From: Streptomyces abyssalis
GTDB lineage: Bacteria > Actinomycetota > Actinomycetes > Streptomycetales > Streptomycetaceae
Length of the DNA: 64,000 nucleotides
Reading direction: 5' to 3'
NCBI RefSeq assembly: GCF_001751365.1
Contig: NZ_LJGT01000040.1
Span: 663,696-727,695, forward strand
Shown: positions 44,629-54,320 of the stretch, piece by piece
Layout of the letters: every line of letters starts with the position of its first letter
Numbering within the stretch: position 1 is the first letter of the stretch
Made by a program: the position numbers and the translations under genes
Notes under the pieces: generated by a model
The model's database searches: none
What the model was told of the DNA's origin: nothing
The model's input: only the letters and a program-made list of their open reading frames with translations

Positions 44629-44827
44629 CGTTCTTTCCCCCGTACCTCTCAGTTCGCTGCGCCGCTCCGCGTGTCACGTCAGGTTCAGATCAAGAGTCAG
44701 TCCAGCGTACGCCCGCTTGTTGCGGCGGGAGCCGCTGCTGCGTGCGGGATCGATCTCGGTCCTGTCTCAGAGCAGTAACGGATCTTCAAAGGGCCGGGGG
44801 AGCACTCCGGGGCAGCCCGGGGGAAGA

Positions 44828-46654
<1,827 letters not shown>

Positions 46655-46721
46655 GGAGTTCTCCCTCCGTCGTCCCGCACGGTACGGAACGACCAGGGCA
46701 ACCGGCGAGTTTCCGACGAGG

Positions 46722-47069
46722 AGAGCGGTGCTCTTTGTCTTGGCGGCTTGTCATGGCGGAGGAGATCGGAGCGGTGCTTCGTTGCGAGAGCAGTGCTCAC
46801 GGTGCTCACGGGCACGGTGCTCACGGGCTGGGCGTGGGGAGGGGTGCTCCGGTCCGAGAGCGGTGCTCACCCAGCTGTGGCGGGCGGAGCCTGGCGCCCG
46901 GGCCCGCATCCGTCTGCGCAGAGAGCACCGCTCCGAAACAGAGAGCACCGCTCCGAGGCAGGGAGCGTCGCTCCGAAACAGAGAGCACTGCTCCCCTGCG
47001 CCCAAAGAGCACTGCTCCGGAATTGCCCTGACCCTCCGCGTGGAGGCGTGCATTCCGGAGCAGTGCTCT
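46722..47069. repeat. array of short GAGC...GCTC palindromes
   Basis: At least ten copies of the interrupted palindrome GAGC-NNN-GCTC lie in a 560-bp intergenic gap between the PhoD-like gene and the HNH gene. Copies at 46788, 46858, 46923, 46943, 46963, 46983, 47007 and 47058 are exact at the arms, and the four from 46923 repeat on an exact 20-bp period. An 18-bp perfect inverted repeat joins 47006-47023 with 47052-47069. The arms permit many alternative hairpins. No protein is supported here because the period shifts the reading frame. Confidence 0.85.
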
Positions 47070-47215
47070 GGGTTGTGAGCGGCGCAGTGAACGGAGCCCC
47101 GGCCAGACCGTGAATCGGGGGTCCGGTCCAGTCCGGCCCAGTCAGGCCCGGCCGCCGCGCGCCCGGCCCGCCGCCGACCGGCTCACCAGGTGAGGGCTGC
47201 CCGCCGCCGACCCGC

Positions 47216-47887
47216 TCAGCAGGTGCCGAGTGCGTCGTTCAGTGCGCTCTTCTCGGCCGAGTCCGCGGTCATCTTGTAGGTGTCCTTCACCCAGATCCAC
47301 ATCCGGGCGTAGGTGCAGTGGAAGCTCTCCTTCGGCGGCATCCACTCGGCCGGGTCCCGGTCGCTCTTCGACTGGTTCACGTTGTCCGTGACCGCGAGCA
47401 GCTGCGCGACCTGCATGTCGTTGGCGAGCTTCTCCCGCTCCTCCTGAGTCCACTCGCTGGCGCCCGAGGTCCACGATTCGGCGAGCGGCACCATGTGGTC
47501 GATGTCGACGTCCGAGGGGTCGGTCCACTTTCCGTCGTCGTAGGGGCTGGTCCAGGAGCCGCTGGTGGGGTAGCAGTCGCTGCCCGTCTCCACGCCCTCG
47601 CCGTCGCGCTTGAGGACGGCCTCGCGGGTGTCGCACCCCTCGCCCTGGTCGCTCCAGTGGGGGAACTTCTCGCGGTCGTAGCCGTCCATGGAGCCCTCTG
47701 CCTGCTCCGACAGCCCGTCCAGCATGGTCTTCGCCTCGGAGGCGCTAGGTGGCGCGGGCGGCTCGGCCTGGGCGGGAGCGATGCCGGTGGTGAAGAGCAG
47801 CAGCCCGGCGCAGGGAGCGGCGATTGCGGTGATTATGACCGACTTGCGTCGACGCGCGTAGAGCTTCGTGCGTATGCGCTTCTGCAT
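47216..47887 (-). CDS. secreted HNH endonuclease-family protein (DUF1524 type)
   Basis: A 223-residue exported protein. The ATG at 47887 gives MQKRIRTKLYARRRKSVIIT, a signal peptide with hydrophobic core and cleavage near AQA (about residue 44). The mature part has the DUF1524/HNH core: DVDIDHMVPLAESWTSGASE, LLAVTDNVNQSKSDRDPAEW and four Cys for structural disulfides. This matches the secreted Streptomyces HNH nuclease group that acts on extracellular DNA. GAGGGAG upstream of the start fits a ribosome site. An in-frame upstream extension is not signal-like. Confidence 0.88.
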   Translation of the reverse strand: MQKRIRTKLYARRRKSVIITAIAAPCAGLLLFTTGIAPAQAEPPAPPSASEAKTMLDGLSEQAEGSMDGYDREKFPHWSDQGEGCDTREAVLKRDGEGVETGSDCYPTSGSWTSPYDDGKWTDPSDVDIDHMVPLAESWTSGASEWTQEEREKLANDMQVAQLLAVTDNVNQSKSDRDPAEWMPPKESFHCTYARMWIWVKDTYKMTADSAEKSALNDALGTC

Positions 47888-48122
47888 ACGGACTCCCTCG
47901 TTGTGGGGGGAATTGCGAGGCGTACGCCCCGTGGGACTGATCGTGCCGACGACACGTTGCCGGGAGGCAGGCGTCAGGTAACAGCGTGACGACGTGTTCA
48001 CGTCACATCAAGGGCTTGGTCACAACTCCCCGCTGACCGCGCCTTTTTCCCTCCCCTTTCCCTCTCCCGGCGCCCGTCCGGAGGCGGATCGCGCACGGAC
48101 GGGCGCATCGTCTAGCCTTGCG
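47888..48122. other. intergenic region with hairpin and promoter-like hexamer
   Basis: Contains an 11-bp perfect stem GCGCCCGTCCG (48070-48080 with 48096-48106) and a C/T-rich tract before it, probably ending transcription from upstream. A TAGCCT hexamer at 48113-48118 lies at the right distance to act as a -10 element for the riboswitch-led transcript. No -35 element is obvious. Confidence 0.45.
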
Positions 48123-48316
48123 TCCAGCAGAAGGGGAGTAGCTCTTCGCCGGACCGTCGACACACTGGGCGGGCTTCCGGTCCGCGGCCACCGCCGTCCG
48201 TAGCGGTGCGCCGGCGGCCGTTCGTCCCGCCCCGGCGCCCGGAGCGCGGCATCCCGGACAGGCAGCGGCACGCGGCCGGTTCGGGGTAAGGCGCCAGCGA
48301 GACCTTCGGCCGAGCA
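48123..48316 (+). ncRNA. yybP-ykoY (manganese) riboswitch
   Basis: The 5' hallmark AAGGGGAGTAGCTCTTCG (48131) and the 3' hallmark GCGAGACCTTCGGCCGAGC (48297 onward) match the conserved ends of the Mn2+-sensing yybP-ykoY riboswitch, and the middle is GC-rich with several stems. It lies directly before a GDT1-type transporter gene, the standard target. Mn2+ would favour expression of the exporter. Boundaries are approximate. Confidence 0.85.
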
Positions 48317-48394
48317 GTGTCCGTCATGTACGACGCTGCCGTGCCGAAGCGTGCTCCGCTCCGGTACGGCGGCCCTTTCCGGAGGACCCCTTCA

Positions 48395-48994
48395 GTGATC
48401 AGCCTCTCCGTCGCCGCCGTCGTCTTCGGTGTCGTTTTCCTCGCCGAACTGCCCGACAAGACAGCTCTCGCAGGTCTCGTACTGGGCACCCGCTACCGCG
48501 CTTCGTACGTCTTCGCGGGTGTCGCCGCCGCCTTCGTCCTGCACGTCGTCCTCGCGGTGGCGGCCGGCAGTGTGCTGACGCTGCTTCCGCACCGCATCGT
48601 CCAGGCCGTGGTCGGCGTGCTCTTCCTCGCCGGCGCAGCGGTGCTGCTGCTGAAGAAGGACGGAGGGGAGGCAGGAGGCGAGGGCGAGGAGCAGGCGAAG
48701 GCACCGGACGGCCGGTCCTTCTGGAAGGTGGCCTCCAGCGGCTTCATGCTCATCCTGGTCGCGGAGTTCGGAGACCTGACGCAGATCATGACCGCCAACC
48801 TCGCGGCCCGGTACGACGATCCCCTCTCGGTCGGTCTCGGTGCGGTGCTCGCGCTGTGGTCGGTCGCGGCCATCGGGATCATCGGCGGACGGACGCTCAT
48901 GCGGTTCGTGCCGCTGCGGCTGATCACCAGGGTCGCGGCACTGCTGATGACGGGTCTCGCCGTGTTCAGTCTGTACGAGGCCGTGGCGCCGTGA
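48395..48994 (+). CDS. TMEM165/GDT1-family transporter, riboswitch-controlled
   Basis: A 199-residue membrane protein with six helices in two halves. The family ExGDxT-type motifs are present as FLAELPDKTALAG (variant, with Pro in place of Gly) and VAEFGDLTQIMTANLAA. Both halves carry the acidic residues that form the cation path. GTG 48395 is the start, behind GGAGG; a longer upstream frame would extend into the riboswitch. Homologs export Mn2+ or Ca2+. The riboswitch upstream strongly supports Mn2+ as the substrate. Confidence 0.92.
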   Translation: MISLSVAAVVFGVVFLAELPDKTALAGLVLGTRYRASYVFAGVAAAFVLHVVLAVAAGSVLTLLPHRIVQAVVGVLFLAGAAVLLLKKDGGEAGGEGEEQAKAPDGRSFWKVASSGFMLILVAEFGDLTQIMTANLAARYDDPLSVGLGAVLALWSVAAIGIIGGRTLMRFVPLRLITRVAALLMTGLAVFSLYEAVAP

Positions 48995-49305
48995 CCCGCG
49001 CCCCCGGCACCCCGTGAGGCGTGCGTCTGGAACGTCCCTCGCCGGAGCGGGACTTCCCGCTCGTCGCCGCGGACGGGCAGTCAGGGAAGGGGCTTTGGTT
49101 CTCCTCACCGCTCGCCCGGAAGCCGGGCCCTCCCGCGGCGTGTTCGAAACCCCTCACCGAAGTAGCCCTGCCCGCACGGTCGTTCGGCGGTCGTTCGGCC
49201 TTCCCGTCCTCATTCCGGTGCGGGAAGGCGCGGGAAGGCGCGGGGAGGAACGAGCAAGTGACGGAATGACCCTCGTCACTCTTCGCACGTCATTTCGGAC
49301 TGCGG
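48995..49305. other. noncoding region after transporter gene
   Basis: About 310 bp with no supported gene. Small frames on both strands lack family features. It contains several AT-richer patches toward its end (near 49275-49305), where the promoter of the next gene begins. Confidence 0.4.
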
Positions 49306-49336
49306 TTGACCCACCCTCCCACGAGCCGCGTAAGGT
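49306..49336 (+). promoter_or_regulatory. HrdB-like promoter of the peptidoglycan-binding protein gene
   Basis: A -35 element TTGACC (49306-49311) and -10 element TAAGGT (49331-49336) with a 19-bp spacer lie about 80 bp before the ATG at 49418. Both hexamers match the major sigma factor consensus closely; the spacer is one or two bases longer than ideal. Confidence 0.55.
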
Positions 49337-49417
49337 GCACGGCTGGACAGTCACTGGCGATTCGGGTGGCGTCGGCGCGTAAAGGGCGTGCCGGCAAGAC
49401 CCAGGGGAGGGGCCGGG

Positions 49418-50557
49418 ATGACGGCGCATAGATGCTGCCCGGAGTGCGGTGCGGAGTTGACCGCCGACGGGGGGAAGTTCTGTGGCTGCGTAGGCCCGTT
49501 CACGGCTGAGCATGTCGACCCGATGCACATACGTCCGTACGTCGACCTGCCGGAACCCGAGGACGCGGGGTCGCAGACGCCCGACCTCGAACCGTTCGCC
49601 CGCTGCGGGCAGGGGGAGACCGCCGAACTCCCCGTGCTGCGCCGGTTCGACGGGCCGTACGAGGACGAGCCGTACGAGGACGAGCCGTACGGTGACCTCT
49701 CCGACGGTTCGTTCGACGCCCCGTACGGAGGTCCGTACGGCGGTCCCGTTGAGCGGGAGCCGGGCGCGCCCGCCGCACCGCTCGCCTCTGCCGCGTCCGA
49801 CTCGCGAGGAGGCAGCCACCGCCGCCGGAAGGGCCGCGGAGCCTACGCCTACGGACAGGACGAGGCGGCCGGCAAGCGCCGCCGCCCCGCCAAGGCCGCG
49901 CTCGCGGCGGTCGGCGCCGTCGCGGCGCTCGGCGCGGGACTGCTGACGACGCAGGCGCTCACGGGTGGCGGCAGCGGCGACGACCGCAGCCTCAGCACCG
50001 ACGACACCGCTCTCCCGGATCCCCCCAGCGGCGGACCCACCGAGGAGCCGTCCCGCACGGATGAGGGCAAGCGCGACAAGAAGCCCTCGGCGAAGCAGAC
50101 CGCGCGTACCGGGTCCGGCAGCCCGCGCGCCGACCGTGACGGCGGCGACCGCGGCGAACGGGCCCCCGCCCCGTCGCGTACGTCTCCGTCCTCGTCCTCC
50201 GCGCCCGGCACGCCCGGCGCTCCCGGCTACGACGGCGACCGCGGCAACGGCTGGGGCTGGGGCGGAGGCGGAAACCACGACGGCGACCGGGACCGTCCGC
50301 GGCCCCCGCAGGAGCCGACGCAGCCGGGCGGCGAGACGCTCCGTCCCGGCGACAGCGGCCCGGAGGTCGCCGAACTGCAGCGCCGGCTCAAGCAGGCGGG
50401 TGCGCTCGACGAGAGCGCACCGGAGGACGGTGTCTACTCAGGGGACGTGCAGCAGGCGGTCGCCCAGTACCAGGCGCGCAACCAGGTGCGCGGGGACGAG
50501 TTCGGCGAGTACGGACCCAGCACGCGCCGCTCGCTGGAGTCCCACACGACGGGCTGA
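49418..50557 (+). CDS. membrane protein with zinc-ribbon-like N-terminus and peptidoglycan-binding domain
   Basis: A 379-residue protein. It begins with Cys pairs (RCCPECGAEL and FCGC), a possible zinc site, then an acidic Asp/Tyr/Pro-rich region with repeated EDEPYEDEPYGD-type segments. One membrane helix follows (about 157-180, AALAAVGAVAALGAG). The exported part is Pro/Ser/Gly-rich and ends in a PG_binding_1 domain (about 310-375: LRPGDSGPEVAELQRRLKQA, then YSGDVQQAVAQYQARNQ). Likely a wall-anchored membrane protein whose cytoplasmic head could sense something. Confidence 0.82.
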   Translation: MTAHRCCPECGAELTADGGKFCGCVGPFTAEHVDPMHIRPYVDLPEPEDAGSQTPDLEPFARCGQGETAELPVLRRFDGPYEDEPYEDEPYGDLSDGSFDAPYGGPYGGPVEREPGAPAAPLASAASDSRGGSHRRRKGRGAYAYGQDEAAGKRRRPAKAALAAVGAVAALGAGLLTTQALTGGGSGDDRSLSTDDTALPDPPSGGPTEEPSRTDEGKRDKKPSAKQTARTGSGSPRADRDGGDRGERAPAPSRTSPSSSSAPGTPGAPGYDGDRGNGWGWGGGGNHDGDRDRPRPPQEPTQPGGETLRPGDSGPEVAELQRRLKQAGALDESAPEDGVYSGDVQQAVAQYQARNQVRGDEFGEYGPSTRRSLESHTTG

Positions 50558-50701
50558 GCGGGCGGCCACAGCCACGAGAACACAGGCCATCACGGGCACA
50601 CCGGCAGGCACAGGCGCAGCCCTGGGTACCGCCTGCGGCCTCGGGCGGACCCGTACGGAGGTTCCGGACTGGCGCGGGACCCAGTCTCTTTGTATCGTGA
50701 T

Positions 50702-50786
50702 GGAACAAAGTGGCCCCGCCCGCTTCCCCTGCGCCAGGCTGCCTGGCCCGCGGGTCCCCTGACCGGCGGGCGGGACCACTTGGTTC
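50702..50786 (+). repeat. extended imperfect inverted repeat before HAD gene
   Basis: Arms 50702-50723 and about 50765-50786 pair at 19 of 22 positions. The loop holds a second perfect hairpin, CCAGGC-T-GCCTGG. It lies between the peptidoglycan-binding protein gene and the HAD gene, 30 bases before the ATG at 50817, so it can act as terminator, leader structure or both. Confidence 0.65.
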
Positions 50787-50816
50787 TGTCCCAGCGCGTT
50801 AGGGAGCCCGCAGACC

Positions 50817-51527
50817 ATGCCGACACCGCTACCGCAGCAGGAACCGCAGCCGTTGCAGGGGGAACCGGGGCAGCGGCCGTCCCTCACCGCCCGCGGACTG
50901 CTCCTCGACATGGACGGCACCCTCGTGAACTCCGACGCCGTCGTCGAACGCGTCTGGCGCGACTGGGCAGCGTCCAAGGGTCTCGACCCGGCCGCCGTGC
51001 TCGCCATCTCGCACGGCAGGCAGGGTCACGAGACGATGGCCGAGGTCCTTCCTGACCGCCCCATGGAGGTCAACCACGCGGAGAACGCGGCGCTTCTGGC
51101 CCGTGAGACGCGTGAGCTGGACGGCATCGTCCCGGTGGCCGGAGCCCTGGCGTTCATGGCGGCGCTCGTCCGTGTGCCGCACGCGCTCGTCACGTCCGCG
51201 GACACCGCTCTGGCGACGGCCCGGATGGACGCGGCGCAGGTGCGGATGCCCGGTCTGTGCGTCACGGCGGAGAGCGTGAGCGCGAGCAAGCCGGACCCCG
51301 AGGGATTCCTCAAGGGCGCCGCGGAGCTCGGCCTCCCGCCGGAGGAGTGCGTGGCCTTCGAGGACTCCGGCGCCGGCATCGCGGCGGCGCGGGCCGCGGG
51401 CATGCGGGTCGTCGGGGTCGGGCCGAGGGCGGCCGCGCACGGCCCGACGGTTCACGTCACCGACCTGACCCGGCTGACGGTCGAGCCCCTTGCGGACGGG
51501 AGCGTCCGCCTCTGCTTCACGGACTGA
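50817..51527 (+). CDS. HAD-IA family phosphatase (phosphosugar type)
   Basis: A 236-residue phosphatase. Motif I is LLLDMDGTLVNSDAVVERVW, motif II the Ser in LVTSADTAL, motif III the Lys in SASKPDPEGFLKGA, and motif IV VAFEDSGAGIAAARAAGM. The four-helix cap is the 2-deoxyglucose-6-phosphatase/beta-phosphoglucomutase type (GPP/DOG-like), so glycerol-phosphate or hexose-phosphate is a likely substrate. The ATG at 50817 follows AGGGAG. It stands as a single gene. Confidence 0.87.
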   Translation: MPTPLPQQEPQPLQGEPGQRPSLTARGLLLDMDGTLVNSDAVVERVWRDWAASKGLDPAAVLAISHGRQGHETMAEVLPDRPMEVNHAENAALLARETRELDGIVPVAGALAFMAALVRVPHALVTSADTALATARMDAAQVRMPGLCVTAESVSASKPDPEGFLKGAAELGLPPEECVAFEDSGAGIAAARAAGMRVVGVGPRAAAHGPTVHVTDLTRLTVEPLADGSVRLCFTD

Positions 51528-51576
51528 CCGGTCCCGCGGACCGGCCGGCATGTGCCGCCGGGCGGCGGCGGGCTCG

Positions 51577-52344
51577 TCAGGGCTCGCGGCGGAACAGGGC
51601 CGTCCAGAGGAAGGGTTCGCCGAAGTACGCGGACTCCGGCGGCTCGTCCCGCATACGGCGCAGCTCCAGCTCCGTCAGATCGGAGAAGATCCACCGCAGC
51701 GACTCCGGTGTATAGGCGAGGCCGCCTTCGAGGCGCGCACGGCGGTAGAGGTCCGCGTCCCCGAGTTCGCATCCCATCCCGCCGGCCGCGAAGCAGACCA
51801 GGCCCAGATGGCCGCCGGGTGCGAGGACGCGGTCGAGCAGGGCGAGATAGCTGACGCGGCGGTGCGGCGGCAGGTGATGGAAGCAGCCGGAGTCGTAGAT
51901 CAAGTCGTACGGTCCGCCGAGTACGCCGGAGCGGCCCGAGTCGTCGGACCGGCCGGAGCCGCCGGCCTTGAGGTCGAACGCGTCACCGCAGTGGAAGCGC
52001 ACACCGGCTCCGGCCTCACGTGCGCGGTCGCCGGCCCAGGCGATGGCAGCCGGCGACAGGTCCACGGCGTCCACCTCGAAGCCGAGCGAAGCCAGGTGGA
52101 GGGCGTTACGGCCGGGACCGCATCCCAGGTCGAGCGCGCGGCCCGGAGTGATGAGGCCGCGCTCGCCGTACGAGGCGAGGTTCTCGTCCGGCCGCGGCAC
52201 GAAGAACGGCACCGGCCGCGCCCGGTCCGCGTAGAAGCCGTCCCACCAGTCGGCCGCGCCCGTGGTCCAGCGGTCCGCCTCCGGCTCGAACAAGCCGTCC
52301 AGAAGCCTGAGTACGTCCTCCGCGCTGCGGATGTTCCGGTCCAT
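51577..52344 (-). CDS. class I SAM-dependent methyltransferase
   Basis: A 255-residue methyltransferase. Motif I is RALDLGCGPGRNALHLASLG, the acidic motif II follows in VDAVDLSP, and YDLIYDSGCFHHLPPHRR fits motif IV. The N-terminal DGLFEPEADRWTTGAADWWD and C-terminal tail are typical of the Methyltransf_25/TehB-like group. The longer upstream frame lacks conservation, so I start at the ATG at 52344, which has a GGAGGGG run upstream. The substrate is unknown. Confidence 0.88.
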   Translation of the reverse strand: MDRNIRSAEDVLRLLDGLFEPEADRWTTGAADWWDGFYADRARPVPFFVPRPDENLASYGERGLITPGRALDLGCGPGRNALHLASLGFEVDAVDLSPAAIAWAGDRAREAGAGVRFHCGDAFDLKAGGSGRSDDSGRSGVLGGPYDLIYDSGCFHHLPPHRRVSYLALLDRVLAPGGHLGLVCFAAGGMGCELGDADLYRRARLEGGLAYTPESLRWIFSDLTELELRRMRDEPPESAYFGEPFLWTALFRREP

Positions 52345-52357
52345 CCGACCCCCCCTC

Positions 52358-52395
52358 CCCGTGCCTCGGCAATCCTGGTTCCGCCGAGGCACGGG
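52358..52395 (-). terminator. 13-bp perfect hairpin before the methyltransferase gene
   Basis: Stem CCCGTGCCTCGGC with 12-base loop and exact complement. It lies downstream of the small gene that ends at 52475 (minus strand) and just before the methyltransferase start at 52344, so it likely ends the small-gene transcript. Confidence 0.7.
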
Positions 52396-52474
52396 AACCG
52401 CAGGTCCGGCCCGGCCAACCTGACCGGCGTACCGGGCCGTGGACGTCCGGAACACGGCCCCGCCGCCCGACGGC

Positions 52475-52654
52475 TCACCACGGGAGCGGCAGATCCCGCC
52501 CGTGCGCCGCCCGCGCATGTCTGCGCAACCTCACCCGGGCGTCGGTCTCCGCGCTCCGGTCGTACTCCCTGGCCGCCTTCTCCACCAGCCCCAGCATCGC
52601 GGTGCACACCGGGCACTCCTTTGCCGCATTCGCTTCGCGGCTCGCTTCCGACAT
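52475..52654 (-). CDS. small Cys-pair protein, copy 1
   Basis: A 59-residue protein with a Cys-x-x-Cys pair (KECPVCTAMLGLVEKAAR), then SAETDARVRLRRHARAAHG and an aromatic end LPLPW. A closely similar 56-residue protein is encoded at 54150-54320 on the other strand, which shows that both are real genes. The ATG at 52654 is followed by codons with normal Streptomyces third-base bias. It could be a zinc-binding partner of a regulator, but I do not recognise a named family. Its upstream DNA holds an operator-like motif shared with copy 2. Confidence 0.75.
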   Translation of the reverse strand: MSEASREANAAKECPVCTAMLGLVEKAAREYDRSAETDARVRLRRHARAAHGRDLPLPW

Positions 52655-52688
52655 CCTCGGATGTTCGCGTGTACGGGAGCGACGACAC

Positions 52689-52735
52689 GTCAGGCGTCCC
52701 TTGAACGGCGTGAGTTGGCGTCATTCGGGTGTCAT
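52689..52735 (+). promoter_or_regulatory. conserved operator-like motif, copy 1
   Basis: GTCAGGCGTCC (52689-52699), a 17-bp spacer and GGCGTCATTCGGGTGTCAT (52717-52735). The same two blocks, with an 18-bp spacer, recur in inverted orientation at 54060-54107, next to an XRE regulator gene. At both sites the motif lies within 110 bp upstream of the small Cys-pair gene. Confidence 0.7.
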
Positions 52736-52779
52736 CAGCGGGGCTCCCGCCGTGCGTCACGCCCGCACGGCCGCGGAAG

Positions 52780-53097
52780 CTAGTCCTTCTTCGGCGCCGC
52801 CTGCTGGACGACCTCGAAGGACCACACGGCCGAGTCCGAGGCCGCGGGCCTGGGGCGGTCGCCGCCTCCCTGGTGTGCGGCCTTCATCGGGCCTTCCATC
52901 CATGCCTGGAACGACTCCTCGTCGCGCCACCGCGTGTACACCAGGTAGTTGTCGGTGCCCTCGACGGGGCGGAGGAGTTCGAACCACTCGAAGCCGTCCG
53001 AGCCCTCCACCGCGCCCGCGCGGGAGGCGAATCGCTTCTCGAGGGTCTCCCGCTGCTCGGCGGGAACGGTCAGCACGTTGATCTTTACGACGCTCAT
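52780..53097 (-). CDS. antibiotic biosynthesis monooxygenase (ABM) domain protein
   Basis: A 105-residue single ABM domain with the ferredoxin-like fold: VVKINVLTVPAEQRETLEKR, GFEWFELLRPVEGTDNYLVY and WRDEESFQAWMEGPMKAAHQ. The sequence matches the heme-degrading/mycobilin-like IsdG superfamily but lacks evidence for heme ligands, so it may be a quinone or polyketide monooxygenase. The ATG at 53097 is used; its first six codons and the 36 bases before them are duplicated at 55335-55388. Confidence 0.85.
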   Translation of the reverse strand: MSVVKINVLTVPAEQRETLEKRFASRAGAVEGSDGFEWFELLRPVEGTDNYLVYTRWRDEESFQAWMEGPMKAAHQGGGDRPRPAASDSAVWSFEVVQQAAPKKD

Positions 53098-53133
53098 GCG
53101 CCCCATCCTGCCGCACCGCTTCCGGCGGCCCGC
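53080..53133 (+). repeat. 54-bp direct repeat, copy 1
   Basis: Identical to 55335-55388 at 52 of 54 positions, with a run of 42 identical bases at the 3' side. This copy covers codons 1-6 of the ABM gene and the bases before them. Confidence 0.9.
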
Positions 53134-53250
53134 CGCCCCCGTTCCCGTTTGCCCGTTGACGTTGCGGCGCGGGCGCCGGCGGTACGAAACGGACCGGAGG
53201 TCCCAGCGGGAGAAGCGTGAGGCACGATCACGGCCGCGAACCGTGGCGGC

Positions 53251-54030
53251 TCACTCCGGCGGGCGGCTGTACTTCTCCAACGTCTCCTGCCCTGTGGATG
53301 CCTCCTGGAAGACCAACTCCCAGGGCCCGGTGTTCACGTCGAAATCCTTGCCGAACCCGACCCACTTCCCGGCCATCCGCCGCCCCGTGGGCTCCACGAG
53401 GAGCTGAACCGCGCCGTGGTAGCGGGCTCCCGCGTAGTAGCCGTCGTCCGCAGTCTGTTCAACCCACGTGCCCGTGACCACGTTCCGGTCAATCGTGAGG
53501 TCCAGGGAGAGCGGGGAGCCCGGGTTCAACGAGGCGCCGTCCAGGGAGCGGCCGGTGAGCTTGTTGCCGTGCTGGAGAAGTACGACATGGTGAGCGCCCT
53601 TGAACGTCGAGTCCCGGCCGGAAGAGAAGAATTCGTAGCGGCTCAGCCAGACGCCTGAGTAGTTCTCCGTGGCTGTGCCCGGCGCTGGCCTGGGCGTGCC
53701 AACGGCAGCAGTGACGCCGTTCGTTCCGTGCTCCATGTCGTGCCCTCCACTGCCGTCGCTCCGCACCCGTGCCATGGGAACCGGGAGAATGAAGCCCAGT
53801 GATTCCACCGGAAGTCCCGTGACACGTTGTAAGGCGCGAGCATAAACCGGGCGAGGCCACGTGCTCACGCCGCTTTCCCAACGCTGTACGAGCCGCTTGG
53901 AGGCGTCGTTGGGGTCGCCCGCGACGTCACCGGCGCGGCGCAACTCACGCGCCAGGCCGTCCTGGCTCAGCCGCATGCCGATACGCACGGCGCGAAGGGT
54001 GTCGTTTGGGGCTTCCTGAGCGGTGGTCAT
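53251..54030 (-). CDS. XRE-family transcriptional regulator
   Basis: A 259-residue regulator. The N-terminal lambda-repressor-like helix-turn-helix (about 8-75) reads DTLRAVRIGMRLSQDGLARE, then a second helix pair with DASKRLVQRWESGVSTWPRP. The rest is strand-rich (YEFFSSGRDSTFKGAHHVVL, then GTWVEQTADDGYYAGARYHG) and may be a ligand or protein-sensing domain. The ATG at 54030 follows a GATAGCGAC stretch, and the frame extends upstream without conservation. It diverges from a small Cys-pair gene with 119 bp between starts. Confidence 0.82.
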   Translation of the reverse strand: MTTAQEAPNDTLRAVRIGMRLSQDGLARELRRAGDVAGDPNDASKRLVQRWESGVSTWPRPVYARALQRVTGLPVESLGFILPVPMARVRSDGSGGHDMEHGTNGVTAAVGTPRPAPGTATENYSGVWLSRYEFFSSGRDSTFKGAHHVVLLQHGNKLTGRSLDGASLNPGSPLSLDLTIDRNVVTGTWVEQTADDGYYAGARYHGAVQLLVEPTGRRMAGKWVGFGKDFDVNTGPWELVFQEASTGQETLEKYSRPPE

Positions 54031-54059
54031 GTCGCTATCTTCCCCCGCTGGCGCCCCGT

Positions 54060-54107
54060 ATGACACCCGAATGACGCCCAACGAAGGACGCTAATCGGAC
54101 GCCTGAC
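54060..54107 (-). promoter_or_regulatory. conserved operator-like motif, copy 2
   Basis: ATGACACCCGAATGACGCC (54060-54078) and GGACGCCTGAC (54097-54107), the inverted counterparts of the blocks at 52689-52735. It lies between the divergent XRE gene and the small Cys-pair gene, the expected place for an autoregulated operator. The half-site ATGAC appears twice within the first block. Confidence 0.72.
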
Positions 54108-54149
54108 GCGTCGTCGCATTGGCCCTCGTGACCGCCGGAGCATTCAGGC

Positions 54150-54320
54150 ATGGATGACGACGAGCGGCTGAGGGGCTGTGCCGTATGCGTTCAGATCACG
54201 CAGCAGATGGAGCGGGCGGCCCGAGAGTGTCACAGGAGCGAAGAGACCGATGCACGCGTGAAGCTCCGCAGGCACGTACGGGAGGCGCACGGGAGGGAAC
54301 TGCCATGGCCCGTGTGGTGA
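54150..54320 (+). CDS. small Cys-pair protein, copy 2
   Basis: A 56-residue paralog of the product of 52475-52654. It has Cys-x-x-Cys in GCAVCVQITQQMERAARECH, then EETDARVKLRRHVREAHG, and ends in ELPWPVW. The two proteins share nearly the whole central helix and the aromatic end. It is divergently transcribed from the XRE gene and is followed by a gene that overlaps its stop by 16 bp. Function unknown; a zinc-binding co-regulator is plausible. Confidence 0.75.
   Translation: MDDDERLRGCAVCVQITQQMERAARECHRSEETDARVKLRRHVREAHGRELPWPVW

Noticed and set aside
46921..47000. Regular 20-bp repeats as a CRISPR array
   Set aside because: Units are contiguous with no unique spacers, the unit is mostly a short palindrome, and no cas gene is nearby.
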